The notes: a model not told the origin generated them from the letters alone. Shown: positions 35,243 to 51,121, numbered from the stretch's first letter. The stretch is DNA of 64,000 bases from Nematostella vectensis (GCF_932526225.1 NC_064039.1:11738139-11802138); one strand, 5' to 3'. Numbers and translations: made by a program.

Positions 35243-38200
35243 CCTAAATGAACTAAATGCTACGAGGAAATGAGCAGACTGATGTTTATGGCCCACACCA
35301 CTAGATAAGTAACTCTAGGGATGTCAATCAATACCAATTAGGTTCAGTCTTGCCTTCCTATTTTGACGTAACGCAACGCCTCCTCATTGGTACATACGAA
35401 CACGCGATGACAGGGTTGGCATTTGTTACAAATTTTCAAATTGGCCGTGGCTGTCAGAGCACTTTCTGATACAAAGTGTTGCCATTTGCTCAGGCTGTTA
35501 GACGGGACACTATGTGCCTTACTATTATCATTTACAGGCATTAGTGAGTGACGTTTTCTTTTAAACACATCTAAAAGTGTGCTTTACTGAGCAAATACTC
35601 GGGTTCATTATGTGATTGTTTTAATTGCGTCTTTTTGCGCGCGCTTTTCTGACGTTATACAGGATTCTGGGGTTCTATTCGTGAGGGGGTCAGACGCGCT
35701 CGCAAGGCAAGACAGAAACATTGTGTTGTGGTTTATTTCAACCGTAACCCTAGATCGACGTAGAAATGCAGCAGTCACCTTCGTGGGAGCAGGGACTTCC
35801 TGCAAATAGAATAAGTCTGCTAGATAAGTTCAACGTGTCTCTGGTATAAAACAGGCGTCATCGTACGCTTGCTGTCAGCGTTTCGCTGCTATTTCTCTCA
35901 GATGCACTTTCCGTGTGAATCGGTTTCGCAACAAGCGCATTCTGCTCGTTAATTGCTATGCTTTGTTTGGCGCTTCATAGTCCGTTCTACCACGCATGCG
36001 CCGTTCTGATTGTGTACTAGAACGTTTGACTGTGTGTGCTGATGCGTCGAATACATCGGGACGTTTAACTCGCCTCGATTGCTCCTAATAAATTGTATAG
36101 ATTGGCCGATAAGGGGTACTAGTTAAAAAACCCTTTTGTGAATACTTTGTACGAGCGTTGTCTTTTCTTAGCACCCCGATGGATGCAGCCAACTTTGTAA
36201 ACAGGGCCAACCCAATCATAATATTATCTTCAAATCGAGAGCAAAATACGATAATACGAAGACTCCGTGAAACAATATCGGTAGAAAGTGTGGTTTGTTT
36301 TAGACAGGATTCCGCCTTGTTGTCGCCCGTGAGACACATTCTATAGATGATTCAGATACTGCTAATGGTGTCCAAGTCAATTGGATCTTTTGTTGTCGCA
36401 TAAAAGGAAAATATGTTTCGAGAAATGTTTTCTCAAGAGAACAGGTGACGGAGGCAAGGCAGAAGTCAACATTTGTCCACTTTTTAACCTGTGATAAAAG
36501 CTGTGTAAATTGGAACACCCTAAGAAGGAAATATTACCATTGTGGTTCGTATATATTTTACATGGTGTATTAATTGCTTGAAAAAAATGATATATTAATT
36601 GGGATTTTATTATACTAAGATATTGGCACCGTGGATTTCTAAGCTAGCAACACATTTATGGTGAGTAATGTGCCATTAGCATGAGCGTAAACCCCAAGTG
36701 ACACGATTTTATGTAATTCAGTTGATCTGTAGTTGTTGCGAATAAATATTTCTTTGGCTTTTTACGTAATTTTGTCGATTGAGAATAATCTATTCGCTCA
36801 GAAGTCCTCTCGGAAAATATTTGTTTTCACTTGAAACTCTCAAATTATAAGCCCATCCACGTAATTGTTTTCGGGCACAACATTACTTATGTTCTATGTC
36901 ATGTTCAACACCAGGTTTAGGCTCAGTAAACTCAGGGATATTTGCGGACGTCGCTAAAGTAAATACTTGAAGATCTTAGGATTTTTGTTGTCGATAAGCG
37001 TGACAGGGACTGATTTCCTGTTTGCTTCTCTGCCTCGACACCTCGCTAAGCCCGTGTGTGCCTGCTATCGCGATCTTTCAGGGACCTGCTCAACGTGTGG
37101 CTAGCGACGCGAGCGCGACTGCGATTGTACAAGGTGTCGTTACGATTTCAATCGCCAATTAACGGGCAAAAAGAAGGTGTGAAATGCCGAGTTGTACTCA
37201 AGTGCATCCTATCGTATTGTTTGCTCCGTCGCCACCTAAACTAGACCGTCGTTTAGACTAGAGCGAAATTGTTTCTGGCCTTTTTCGGTTTTTATCTCCT
37301 AATGTCATGACCCCACGGGAACTACAGGGAATTTTGCGTTACATGCAACTGACAAATAAATCAATATACGCGACGAAGGGAAGTGTACGTCCAGTGCCAG
37401 CCTAAACCATGATAGCGCGCAAATGATTCCCTAGACTGCTGGTCAGTCAAGGGGTGGTGAGCGATCCAAGGCAATCTAGTGGTCCTGAGAGAAAGCTCGC
37501 CTTTCCTCAGCTGTGCCACAATAGCCTCTCTTAAAGCTGTTTGTTCAGTATATGTCACCAGCCTTAATTTATTTTCAGTTCGGGTTCGAGCAATATTTCG
37601 ACATGATGTCATAAGCTATACAATTCCTTGGATTCGGCTTGAGACTGCGTGCCCTACCAGGCAGCCCAAGTTTCCATGGAATCCCGCGCTAAGATACTAC
37701 GTTCGTTGTATGCCTAAGGTTACGATCACTGCTAAGTTAAACACTGTTTCAACACACCACCCGGTTTAAACCCAATATCGTGCTAGCGCCGGCGAACGAC
37801 TCATTGTTTTGTGTAACTATAAAATATTTGTTTTAGGAAATATTAGCGGTCGCGCGGCCGGCATCGCTAAGCTGGTCAAAGCCAATAATAAAATGGCCGC
37901 TACAGTGCGATAACTTGAGTCAATCCCTGAGCCCACTCTGTTGGCTTTCTATAAATACCACAGCGTTTGTGGTGATTTGATGTACACGCAATGAATTGAA
38001 AGTGTCACTTTGTGACATGGCTTATCGGATTCCCTTAACCAAATTCACGAAGAGATGGCCTATAAAAGCTATCGTATTCGGTTATTGCGGTTGGCTGTTT
38101 GCGTTGCCCCTCGCCTCATTATCAGCTCATCGTATGCAATTAGTTTTCAGTAAGCATTAGGCATTATGCTTCTTGCTCGCGATAATGTCATCGGCAAAGG

Positions 38201-41200
38201 TGACTGTATATTATCGAATAATTGGTAGCTAATTTGAATGGGCGTTCCAACGTTAAGGGCGCTCTTAGGGGGTTGAGTCTATGTCTTTAGCTGTAAATGA
38301 CAAGACTAACAGTACATCTTGCTGATAGAATACAACACACAGCAAGCTTTATACTAGTTGTGGGAAACATGTATAAAAGGGCAAGCAAAGGGCTTCTAGT
38401 AAATTGAACTAGCTAAATCCAGACTCTGCCTGCCTCATTTAAAGCTCGTCAGCATACTGTGCATTGCTAGGCCTAAAGGTCACATCAAACAGTCAATCCA
38501 GGCCTTATGAGTTACTATTCCATAAGTCGTGTGTTTTGCGATAGATAGTTGACTTGACATTGTGCTTGCCGCTTCGTCGAAATGCACATTACTTAGATAG
38601 TATCAGTTGTGAGTGATAGAATGAAGTCTGTGCTTCTTAAAAGGGGAGGGCAACAACTCTACTTCTATCGCAATCTTTCCGACACAAGACGAAAAAAAAG
38701 CTTGTTGTAATTGCATTAAATTGCGATATCGCTCTACTGCTGTTTTGTCCGTTTATAAGGACATTAGAGAGGTCTTAATTCTCCTGCCTCTTCGCTGACT
38801 CTTCGGAAGGCGATATTGGTCCGATAGTAGTCTTCGAATCGCGCTGTCTCGCACCGAGAATTTTCAAATCGAGGGGAAATCGGTGACCAAAAGGAGTTGT
38901 AGTTTGGCGAGTATGTCCTTACAGGGGTCGATAAATGAATAAGCTCTTAAAGATCGCCCAAGGGCCCTCCGTTAAGCTAACCCAGCCGTTAACTCTGGCT
39001 AAACGAAAGAAGAGCCCAACACAAAAGTCGACTTGACTCTTAGCGCCAAATCACGTCAAGAGGTCCTTCAAAAGGAATTCACAGGCTATTTTACGTAAAG
39101 GGGATGATTCTTTTTGAGGTTTTATAAGGCTTTAAAATTCTCTAGGAACACTCAAAAACCCGGGTATAAGCTGATCATTTAAGGGGGCAGCAATACACCC
39201 AACGGTTCTCTTCACGCTGGAACGTGCGTTGGGGATGAAGGCGGGAGATCGCGCGATTCAGCGCGGGGATTCAGCTCGTTTATGGTGACTTTCTCAAAGC
39301 CCCAAACCCTTCTTCGTTTAATCATTCTCAAAATCTCTATAGTGGACACTTCAAGGAAGGCATGAGCGAGGCATTGGAGAGCGGTGCAACTCATAGGTAG
39401 GCTGCTATTAGAAATGCATCGTTGGCTTGCGATAAAACACCATGTCGCCGGCTAGGCTTAATGTGTGCACAACGATGATTAACGATGCTTTAGGTAATGG
39501 ATGTTTACCCGAACCAAGCTGTGTTTGTATGTAGATGGGAGGCACCGTCGTCTATTATTGTATTATATGACGCAGGACGCTTTATGCCTATGTCAACCTT
39601 ATACAGAATGCCTGGGAAATAAAAAAAGGCCAGGCTTAGACTCTAAAAGAGTTTCTAATAGTCTATCTCGCACTGTAAGATGTTCAAAGTTAAGGCAAGC
39701 ATCAGACCATGCCCGCACGCACATGGTACGCCACGCTAATCGTTAGTCTGTAGGCAGTTAAATGGACCGTATCTTGTATGTCTGCTAATTCAATTTATGC
39801 ATTCTTTATTTCTTTTGCGTGAGTCCAACCTTTTATCGTTAATACAAAACATTCAGTAGATTTCCCGCAAGTTTGTAAGCTTTACATTAAACTAAAACTT
39901 GTACTCCGGAGTTTGAGCGATTTCGAATCGCAGCGGGGTGCCCTACGCTTTTTTACCTCTGTCGCGTACAATCCATATACAAACATTAAATGTGGTTTGC
40001 CAATAACCGCGTACAAGGGAACTAAAGAGGGATTTATGCTGTTTACTCATTCTGTTTATCACGTTTACTTTACTAACTCAAAGCTGACGAGAATGTATTT
40101 AATGGGCGATCTCTTATTGACTTAGTGAAGACACAAAGAGTTGCTCGCCTGCTTTCGTAGACAATAGAGCTTGTGTAATGCATACAACAGAACATAAGCG
40201 CTGTGATCAAAGATAGCTTGGCCAATATAAGACTGTCCCACGTGTAAGCTAGCTTTTATTTACGTCGCGTTAAAGAATCTTTTTTCAGTTGTTCAAACAC
40301 ATTTTTCGCTCAAGTTGAGTGCGATCGTACGATCGTCTACATGCACCGTGGAAAGACAGCTAGAAAAAGCAAATAAATTAACGGCTTCTTAAGAAAACAA
40401 GAAATCACCGAACTACTGAGGTATTGAATTTTCGGTTGTCACGCTTTTTCATTTTTCATTTGATTGATGGCCTTTGTATGCTTTCAAGGCAGCATGGAAA
40501 TCGCTGGAAATATTTCCTTTTTAACACCACTTTGATTATTTCTTTTGTCTCAAGACTTACAAATCTAACAAAATTGTCGTGTTTTTTTTTTCATAGACTC
40601 AATGCAAAAAGAATATTTATTTTTAGTGGTTGATACATTATAAAGAAGTGTATTTGTTGGGATGATAAATGATTCTAAAATAATACGGTGAAAAGCCTAA
40701 GGCTGTTACTGCGCCTATTTGGTGCCGATCAAATTGTAGCCCTGAAAGCCATTTCTTAGACGGTCATTTCCCACTTTCTTCCTTTTTCTATTTCTGGATG
40801 TTGGCAGTAATTGTTTCTAGCATTGTTTAATGCCAGAGATTGTGATTTGTTAAGGGACAGCTTAAATATGATTTTAACTATGATGTACCGGGAAAATATT
40901 GACAGGCGAAAATATACGAGCAATATGCGAGATGCTGTGTAGATCGCTTTTGGCAAAAAAAAAATTCTTTTTGTCTTGTGAAAGATCCATTAATTCCGAT
41001 TTATTTAACAAAACAGGACCATTAGAATTTTGATCAGTTAAACAAAATCCGAAAAATATTCGGAAATATAGGTCTAGATCGATTTTTGAGGGAATTCAAG
41101 TGTGTTGAGATTTTAAAGCCTATGTTTAGCACTTGCAAGAAAGAAAACAATAATTGTTACTGAATTGATTTGACTCTCCGAAAAAGTGGACCCGTTGTAT

Positions 41201-44200
41201 TTTCTCAAATTACATTCATTTATCAACTTAAATTTGTTTTATTCGTATATGCAATACAGTAATAGTTGATCCTATGGCTTTGTAAATCCAAACCTTTCTA
41301 TTGTACTAAGTCTTATCTGTGGTGTAATCTAAAAGGCACGCTTATCCAGCAAAAAAGTCGTTAAGAAAGAAAGTGAACCTTTTATTAGCCTTTTATCAAC
41401 ACAAGTGAACGGTGACTATCTCCAGAGGTTTATTACGCTCATTAGAATGTCCAGAGCTCGTCAGCTGTGGTCTTGGGGACCGAAGGCCTTGTGGTACCTC
41501 CCCCTAGATTGTTGTACTAATGCTTTCCGGAGTTTATTGCACTTTGCTGATAAATCATAAAACCAACCTGATCTTTTCCTATATTGTTTCGCTCATCCCT
41601 AATATTTCCACCGGATAAAGAAGTGAGCTCTCACGATTTGTGCTTTTAGGGAAAAAAACCTTTCGTTTTTATATCTCATATATACCCATTATATTTTGTT
41701 ATATATTTTTACCATTGATCGAGTTACCTTCTGTTCTTTCCTTTCGCCTTCATAAATCAATAAGATATACAGAGCATTTATGTTAGTGGGTACATGAGAA
41801 GGGTCAGACTTTGTTGCCTGTATTTCCGACATAATTTTATTGCGTTTCTTACGGTTTTTTAAAATGCTAAAAAAAAAAAAATGGTAAAATATTTCACAAT
41901 ATGATTTTCCTGCGTTCAGTGCGTAAGCTGTTTACTCGATATTCTAGTCCGCCATGCATGTTGTTCTGTACTTTTTCTTTCGTGAACCTTCTGTTTGCTA
42001 TCTCGGGGATCCGATAACATCTTTATACCTGCATTTCATGTTGCGTGAATGAAAACAACTTTAGATATATTTTTGTTGCATAAACGTGTTTGTTAATTAA
42101 AAGGAATATTTGGGCATCCAGTATGTTTCTTTGGTTACTTGTTTATTCATTGTAAGCAATATTCCTACTTTAAAGGCTTTTACTGTTTTCGGTTATAACC
42201 GAATATCTATTCCTTGGTAGGATGTCTCTCTATTATGAAGGCTAATTATAATATCATTCTTACAGCGATAAAACTAGGGGTTCCTGTATTAGTTTGAAAA
42301 TAGGCAAGGGCGTAAAGACGTGTTTTATTTTACTATGAATTTTTCGCCCCAGCGATATTTTTACAATGACACTTTTTCCGTCCTTAATGTTTTAATTTTT
42401 TATACTTCTTTCGGCGGATCCTTCCTCCTAATTTGATTCTAATAACAAACATCCATTCTCCATTCATTGCTCAAGGGGCAACACAATTTCAATCATTTTT
42501 ATTTTGGTTTTCTTTTTGTGGTACTTCAATTCTTTTTTCAGACCATTTTCGTACACAATGTTATAAGCATAACAACCTCACAAGTCCATAGCTGCAATAA
42601 AAAGGGTCACTTTTTGTGTCAATAAAATAAAATTGCTGATTTTATTAATAAAAGAATGACTATTAGAGTAGTTTCCTCTCGGAGTAAGTATACTGCAGAG
42701 CTTATGTTACTTTCCCCGCCTTCTAAAAAGCCTTAGCTCAAAAGCACTTGAGAGTCTGAGGAAGCTCTTCCCTCAAATTTGCATTAAACCTACGTACTCA
42801 GAAAATGTCCATATACACGTATCAGGGTATTCGTTTTCTTACAGGAAAGGCGCGCAAATACTATTTAAGGTTTGGAATTTCGTATGTGTCGGATAGGATG
42901 CATGTTCTGTGTTATTTCAAAGGGGATTGCCTTTGGTGATCCGATTACCTGATAATCGCTAAAAAATATGTGTCGTATTTCGTCGAAAAGGTTGGAAATC
43001 TGTTTTATAACCTATTCGCGGCGTCAGTAGGCAACCTTTGGCTGGGAAATGTTTGTGCGTGTGGCCTGAGATAGCCACTACATATAGTGCGGACGTGCAT
43101 AACGCTTACACCGTATTTCGCAACGAGGTCAAACTACCAAAAGGCCACCGTAAAAGCGTTTCTCTCCCATCTATCACGTTGTTTTACTAAACGCGACTTA
43201 AAATCGAGTCTTATCAGCAAAGATCCAACTATTCAGTTTCACGACATCTTTATCATCATTGCACATAAGTTAAAGTGAGAAAATTAAGGGATTATGTAGG
43301 AAAACATACGCTTGTGCCAACTATCTTTTCTTGAGGATAATACTTCGACTCGAGAACGCCTTTTTAACCCACTTAAAGTAACTAGAAGAAGAAGACTTTC
43401 TTGTGAGATATGGGGAATCGAGATAGGAGTGGGGATCGAGTTCGTTCTTTGAAAGCTTCACGTCAGTCAAACAAAGAGTAATAAATCCAATATTTTTTCA
43501 CCATATCGGTATTAGGTGACAAGGTAGTATTTTCAGTAGATTTATTTTTCTGTTCAAATCTCTTTTAAGATTGCAATCTTAATCAGGTCCTTGTGATGTC
43601 TTTTGTCTCGCTGTTCCTGAGGAACTGAAGTTATCGTGCCTATCTGGGGAGCTTTCGAAATCCAGTAGGAAAAAAGTGACCGAAGTACAGCCACACGGGG
43701 CCGTTCTAAGTGCTTTTCAAGGCCTCCCACTTGCCTTAAATTTGTACTTCATTAGGAAAAGAGGGAAATCCTTGTTGCTTTAAATAAGTGCATTTAGACC
43801 AGCTTTCTGTTAGCCAAAACATGTCCAAACGTAATAAATGAGTCTTCGGCCTGTCAGTAAAAGAGGTCGGACTAAATTTGGCTATCCACAATTGAGAGAA
43901 ATATCAAATGTATATATTTTTTCTTCTCATATCGTATGAACCTAAGATGGTTTGACTTTTTACCAAAGTAAAAGTTTACTGAAGAAGATGAACTCACATT
44001 CTTTTTATTAATCCTTGAAGATCTCCAATATTGGGTTCTACGGTTTCAGAAACCACATGACGAAAGAATAAATGAAAGAAGTATACTTTCAATAGCCTTT
44101 TCATATATTTGCTTTATCATGTTTTATTGGTTTTCTAACGATCCATTATTTGACTGCCGGAACGCTTTGAGGTTAAAATAAAAATGAATTCGCGATTCTC

Positions 44201-47200
44201 TTTTCTCCCTGCTAAGTACTGAGATAACGTTCCTTATTCTTGTTCTTCTGATGAGAATATTACTCGACCAAAGGACCATATTGCGGTAATCAATGCAAAC
44301 TATAGTCATCATTAGGAGCATTACCAGTATTAGTATTTGGTCAAAATAGAAATTATGTATATGTGTTTCATAGGTTTTGTTAATTGATTGTCGCTTACCT
44401 TTGAACTCAAACAAATAAAACAAGCTGATCACCATGGTCGAGTCGCAAACTTAACGAAATATTCTTGTTGCATTGTGCCACACCCTATTAGACAATAGTA
44501 AAAACATTAGAGTTTGATATCCTTTAATTATTTTCTACTCTGCTTCAACAAAAAAGACCGATTCCGCTATTTTTACTAATGGCACATTAAAGACCATGGT
44601 CTGTTTTTTAATAGCAAAACGAAAAAATATATTTTTCATAAAAAAATCACCGAGCTATTATAGGAACCCTTAAGTTTCTTGACCCATTTCCCATGGGAGT
44701 TAAAAACACTACACTATGTGTTTTTTTTTTCAGCAAAGTCTTTCAGGATAATCGTTCTGCTGCCGAGACACAAAAAGAATTAAAAAAGATTGATCTGGTC
44801 TAGAATCCAACATAAACCCTGTTAACACCTTAAAAGCCTTCTTTGTATCCACTCTAATCACTGGAGATCCCATATCCCAGTCAAAAAGTTATAAGTATTG
44901 TGAATAACTGCTTTTCAGTAATTGATATCAATTTGTTTAGCATTACGCATCTTACAAGATTGACTTTTTAATACGCAGCCCTGAAAGGAAACTAATGTAA
45001 GGTTTAACTTCAAGCTGAATCCTTTCATTATTTATTAGCGTTTCCCCCAAGGCCCAGCTCAGGGAATTTGGAGAGTTTAAGTAAAGAGCACTTGAAGAGA
45101 ATGGACTTGAAATGGCAAATGCAGCGCCGATCCCCTCCCATCATTATATTGGTTGTGGTGACATTGATAACCTTTTTAAAACAGGCTTGTTTTTATCCCT
45201 TAATCAGCCCAACTTTTTAAATGGAAGTAAAGAAAAAGTGTTTCTTAGTGTTTTTTTTTTTTTTTGCCTCGGGATGCTCTTTTGTAGAGTCATTGGTATC
45301 ACGCGTCTGCTCATCTTAAAGCTTTCGCTTTGGTTGAGAAGCACAGTCTGGTCAAGGCTCTAAAACACATGCTGCAAACATAAGGTTCTTTTTTATCAGC
45401 GTTAAGCAAAAACACCTAAGGATGCACGCTCAGTTGGACGCTGATTATTTTTGTACATTGTCATTCACTTGGAACCCAAGCCCAGCATGGCAAGGGGGAG
45501 ATGCAGACCTATCAAAAACGCGCGCTTTTTGGAAATAGTCGTTTGCCGATCTAGTAGATAGTCAATTAAATGTTAAGCGGTAATAGTGTTTTTTTTAGAG
45601 CAAGGTTAAGCTGGATCTCGCATCACTGACGCTAGCGTCCTAAGTCGACACTAGGAGCATGCTAGTAATCTTTGGTGTATTTTATTAATTGACTTGTGTA
45701 CTGTTGCATTACTAAGGGCTGAACGCTGGCTGACACCAGCATTTGAACAGCGTGCAACTACGGCTTCAAAGCGGAAACTCCACTTGACGGCTTATTTCCT
45801 GAACGATATAACTCCAGATAGCGGGAAAATAGAATAGAAAAGTGAGACATCGAAGAGAAAAGTACAAGCGGGGTGCTTACAAATCTCTTTTGTTAACATC
45901 AATTAGTTGCTTCTCAAGAAAAGCTTTTAAGAAGTGTATGGTATTAGTTTTTAATGGGTTTCTCTCTAAACTCCTTTTCGTCATTCAAATAGCCTTAAAT
46001 CTTAACATAGATTTTTAACAAGAACACTTCACACGAAGAACGAAAAAAGAAGGGGATAAACGATGTCGGCTCAGAACTGAATCTGCGTGACATGGCGTAT
46101 CTTGACCGTAGAATCTTGAGCGTACGAGTTTTTGCGCTGGTCGAGCGAAGCCCCCTACAGTGCTTCCAGCATATCTTATCACATAAATAGCACACATTGA
46201 ACTATTAGATACGGCCCTTGGTTCTTTTCAAACGTATTTGCCTTTTACTTTTCACAATACAAGTAGATTAAAAAGTTGGGAGGGGGGATTAAGTAGACCC
46301 CTAGATTACAGCTAAAAGAGGCACGTTTACAAAGTTTTAGCGAGTTTGACTTGAAAGAGAACATAAGATACTAGATCAGTCTTATCATCAGTTGACAATG
46401 GCTATCGCTCTCCATTTCTATAAGCAAGCAGTAGACTAATTCTGCAAACTAAAATACCTCCCGACAAATGATTGCTTATTCAACCTCTGTTCTAACAAGG
46501 AATTACCAAATCCTTGAAATCTACCTTTGTAACCGGTAAAGAAATGTCTGAATGAATGCAAATCACACCTTTAATACAATGTTTATCCTTTAAGGCGTTA
46601 ATGTTGTATAATATTTGTTATTTGGGGATCTAACAGTACTAATTCATAACTAATTGAGAACACCTGAGCTAGATTACGAAACTTCATGAACTTGGTTGTG
46701 ATAAAGCCGATAAGGTTTGAGTTTGGGTGCTATTTCTTGCGCTTTTTTATCATCGTCGCTATGAAAGAAAAGAGAAACGACACCTGGTTGTTCTCAAGAA
46801 CTCATTGCCTGAAGGCGAAAACATAAAACGGCAAAGAATTGCATTCCTTGTTATTTCCTTTTATTTTACACTCATTTCTATTCATGACAGCTATCCTGTT
46901 TTCGAGAGAAAACATGTTTAAATAGTAGTGAAAGGAAAAAAAATATTGTAATGCACTTGGCTTATTCCTTTTATTTCTTTTCAGGTTCTAACTTGCTAAC
47001 GTTAGTTACTGCCTACGGTACTTTATTGTTTGTCTTTTGGAACACAAGGCGACGCTTACGACGTGGGCTGTATTAAGCAAAATGGTTTGTTTTGGAAACG
47101 AGCTAAGGGGCGTGCTTGAAAGTAATAATCATTCTGAAGAACTCTTTTGAGACATCAACTCGAAATTTCAACAAAACCACTTCAATCTACTAGTATTTAA

Positions 47201-48854
47201 GTCTTGACCGTTCAAAAAAGTTTTTCTTTCCATTTTATTCGGCTAAGGAATTTTCCGTTTGGTTTTGAAGGTGGGAACACAAGCGTATCCGTCTATCTCT
47301 GATGGCTGTGAATTTCCCTTGGAAGCGAGCCCTGCTTTAGGTGAAGTGATCAGACGAAGATAACACAATCCGGAAATGGCTACCTCACGGCCGTCTGTTC
47401 GTTTACCTTGCTTTCCATATCAGATCACTATTTTCAATCAATATCAATTCTAGGAACATCTTTAAACCATCTGCGACGTTGGTACGAGTTAGTAAAAAAC
47501 ATATACGTTTGGCCGTGCTCGCTTGTTATCTCGCTTCTTGGCAACTAGTCTCATGGCAACATTCAATGGGAAATGTTTTTAGTAGTTGTCGTACCTTTTT
47601 GCACTTAACCTCAGACAGGAGACGGATTAAGTTTGGGATTAGAGAGCTAGGTTCAATGCTAAAATTGCTCGAATTCATTCATTGTAGAAGGTAATTTCTG
47701 CGCATTTATTCATGACCTAGTTTCTGAATTCTCACGATCTTATCTTGAACGCGGTATTGACCAAAAGAGAGCACTACACCATTTAATGTTACAAAGGCAG
47801 CTATTTTGATATGGAATAAAGAGATGCTGAGGTAGATAGACGCGTTTTGATGCTATTTCCCCGAGACCCGTGTCAGGACATGGGCTGCTATGTAGACTAC
47901 GCTCCTAATCCCTTTGATGGCTTCCTATCACTCAAGCACATTATTTTTGGCACATGAGCTCGTTGAAATTCTGTCGCGCTTTTGACAGAATGGTGAGAGA
48001 AAGTGGTAATTTAGGTGAATTTTTCGCCGAGTTTAGTATCTTTTTCCCCCGCTTTGCCAACATTGATTGACACATAAGCTTTAGCCCATTAGTAAGCGTC
48101 AACCATGTGTGATAATTTTGTCAGCAACTTATTTAAGCTGTCAGCTTGACAGACCTGTGCAGGTTTCAAAGTGCTTTGACGTTTGAAACCTCAATATCAA
48201 GCGCGCGTTGGCAAACGGAGTTAATTCTTCCGATAGTATCAGCACCGCAACTTTAATCAGCCATATTCCTTTCGTTCTACAGTCAAAGTTTGATAAACTA
48301 TTCGTTGTGAAACGACTATACGACGAAGTAGCCATTTTTACTTAACTCGCTTTTCGTGACTCTTAGAATACTGAGCCGGTGGTAATTGTTCTGCGGATTA
48401 TTGTGTATCTGTCTACTTATCATTAATCTTGTTAAAATTAAGCAATACTTAGATGGCGTGCACTATTCCCTAATGACTTTTTTATGAAGGCAGTAATTCA
48501 AAGATGTTTTTTTTAGCAATGTCTAGGTTTTGTGCGCGCAGAAAAAAATGAGAAGACATAATGCACGAGGGAATAATCGTTCCATAGTGAACCCACCTTA
48601 AACTGAAAGACTATTACTTATCATGTAGCCCACACACCATAGAACACGTTGTCAAGCGACGGCCCGGACGTATCTAGTTGAAACACGGTTTGTAATGGAT
48701 TGTGTTGAATAGCCTCTCACTCCGTTCCAAGTGCCGTCTATAAAGGCAACTCCTTAGCATTTCCTTAAAGCGATTTTAGGAAATAAGTATTACTTGTTCA
48801 ACGGCTTCAACTGCTTGTTAATTAAATAAACTCGGAAAGAACTTACAAGGGAAG

Positions 48855-49479
48855 TCAAGTGAGAGGTTTATAGTTTACTTGAATAGCTTCTCAGAGCTCT
48901 AACAATCGCTGAAGCGGTTTGAGAGGCTTTCTTAGAAGGAATTAAATAAAGAAGGGCTGTCTGTAATAGCAGACGGTCCCACTTGAAAGCAAGAAGATGT
49001 CCAAGATGGCCGCTGGTCGTCCTTCACGGATATCACAAATAAAACAACAAGTAAATCTTATAATTTACTGACACCTCAACAAATGTACTATGAAAATTAT
49101 TTTCAACGCATTATCTTCATTCAGTAAAGGATAGTTTGTTTGTACGTCGGTGTAAGTGTCCGCTCGCGCCATTTTGGAGTTGTCTTCATGTAGAAATGTC
49201 AGCTGTGAAAGTACTTATTTTGTCTCGATGTTGTCAATTCTGAGACTTCTCATTACGTGCATGCACTTGAGAATAAATGAAATGATACTGGTGTTAGCTT
49301 TTGTTTTCTCGTTGAAAATAATTAGAGGACTAGAAAGGGGAGATTGTGCATGAATGGACCACCGATTACCCCCGGCTGGAGTCCAGCAATTAGTTGAATA
49401 CTAGCTTAGATTGCTACAGGCGAACAAACATTATGTGCGAACAGTACTCAAAAGCTATAAACAACAATAAATCACTTGA
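48855..49479. promoter_or_regulatory. Cluster of four Tinman-type sites
   Basis: TCAAGTG at 48855-48861 and CACTTGA at 48980-48986 (with the extra C giving TCAAGTGG on the other strand), 49264-49270 and 49473-49479. Base composition predicts about 0.1 such site in 625 bp. It lies about 14 kb upstream of the NK4 start and could be a feedback enhancer. Confidence 0.35.
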
Positions 49480-51121
49480 GCTAAACACTATCACTGAAAG
49501 ATTCCGCTACTTTTAAGAGCTTGGGAAATAGAAACACACAATGATTGCCTGTAGCGACTTGCTGTTCTTCAGATATAAATGGATGGTGTGAGGAAACGGA
49601 ATGGTACTTGATATAACGAGCACTTCAAAAGGTCTTTTACTCATGCGAAATGTTTATCATTCGGTCACCTAAAGGCAGGCATTTATCATGTGGATGACTG
49701 TGAGCACTCGTGCCATCTCCTGACTAGGTAGCAATTTTCTTTGGGCTATTCAAGCACTCATAATTTTCTCATCCATCTTTGCATCATTATACCTCCTGTC
49801 TGGTATAATCTCCTGGCGATTCCGAACAACTTTCTATTAGTAGAACGCTCCATCATGTGACAAAGAAATAGGAGTCATTTATTACATGGCGTTTTCTGTT
49901 GTGCATGGAAGTTTTTTTCTAAATGCCCAAAGACGTAATTAATCATTATCTTATACAGGGGTATTAGTGGTACGGTCTTGTCTAGCAGTTTGACCATGAA
50001 GCGACAGTCAACCCTTAATTAAAACGGACAAACCAAAAACGGCATTTGATAAGAGCTCTTCTTTTCAAGTCTGTACCCTTATTCTAAATATTGGGATATT
50101 CACGTCTAACGAATCTAGAGGGAAAATATGCAATACATTTAGTGCCTGTCCAATATCCAGGCATGAAGTGGTCTTGGCGTAATTATTCCTCGGATCATTC
50201 AGATTTAATCTAACATTGTGTAAGTCCAACTATTGTAAGATAGGATAGTGCACCTTTGTAGTGGAAGCAATATTTTCTATGAACATCACGACAAGAACAA
50301 AGCTTAGGGATACGCCCATTTGAAAGTAAAATCATCACACCAAATCCTGTATGTATTTCGCTGGGCTGACACTATTTCAATCCCACAATAAAGACGGATT
50401 TTGTATGGGTCATTGGCTCCTGTCTAAATAATCCTCGGAACTATTTCTTTAAAAATTAAACATGTATATAAACTACGGTTGTCGATATCAAAAATATGTC
50501 TTAAAACAAAGGCTACATTTTTTATCTGTCTCTCCTAATACGATGAATGCAGTAATACGTTTATGAATTTTTGGAGATAAAGCGAAGTTCTCTAAACATA
50601 CCCATAACAAACCTAATAAATACCTGAGATAAATTCTTTTGACCCCCTCGAACGATCTTTTTTCTTACTGTTGGTATTTATCCTTTTATTTAACTTTATC
50701 TCTTTAAGATACTTTTATATCTTATTTTGTATTGCTACAGGCGTTGTTAAGAGCACGCTAGGTTTTGGGGGTAGCCCAGGTCTTGGGGCGGAATCTTGAC
50801 TATGTACATGTGGATATTGTAGCATTCCCCCGACGCCAAATTTTCGTCTGGTGATTTTTAAAAGCTCGTGCTCAAGAGGGCCTGCCAGCAAAGAAAGAAA
50901 CAAACCAGACCGGAGCTTGACCCCGGGGCTGCGAGATATGACCAATAAAATACGTATTTGTGGGATGGAACCGTGATAACTTTAAGGTTTTTTCTAACTG
51001 GCTACCCAGGCCTAAAGAGAAAGTAGAAACGACCTTCCTTTTTTGGTTATTTAATGTGATATAACCTGAAAAGTTAATTATACAATCCTCTTACTCATAC
51101 AGCGAGGGGGTAACGACCCCC

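Noticed and set aside
50715-50945. Minus-strand 76-codon Pro/Leu-rich frame
   Set aside because: No domain, splice signal or neighbour supports it. It may be part of an undefined repeat.
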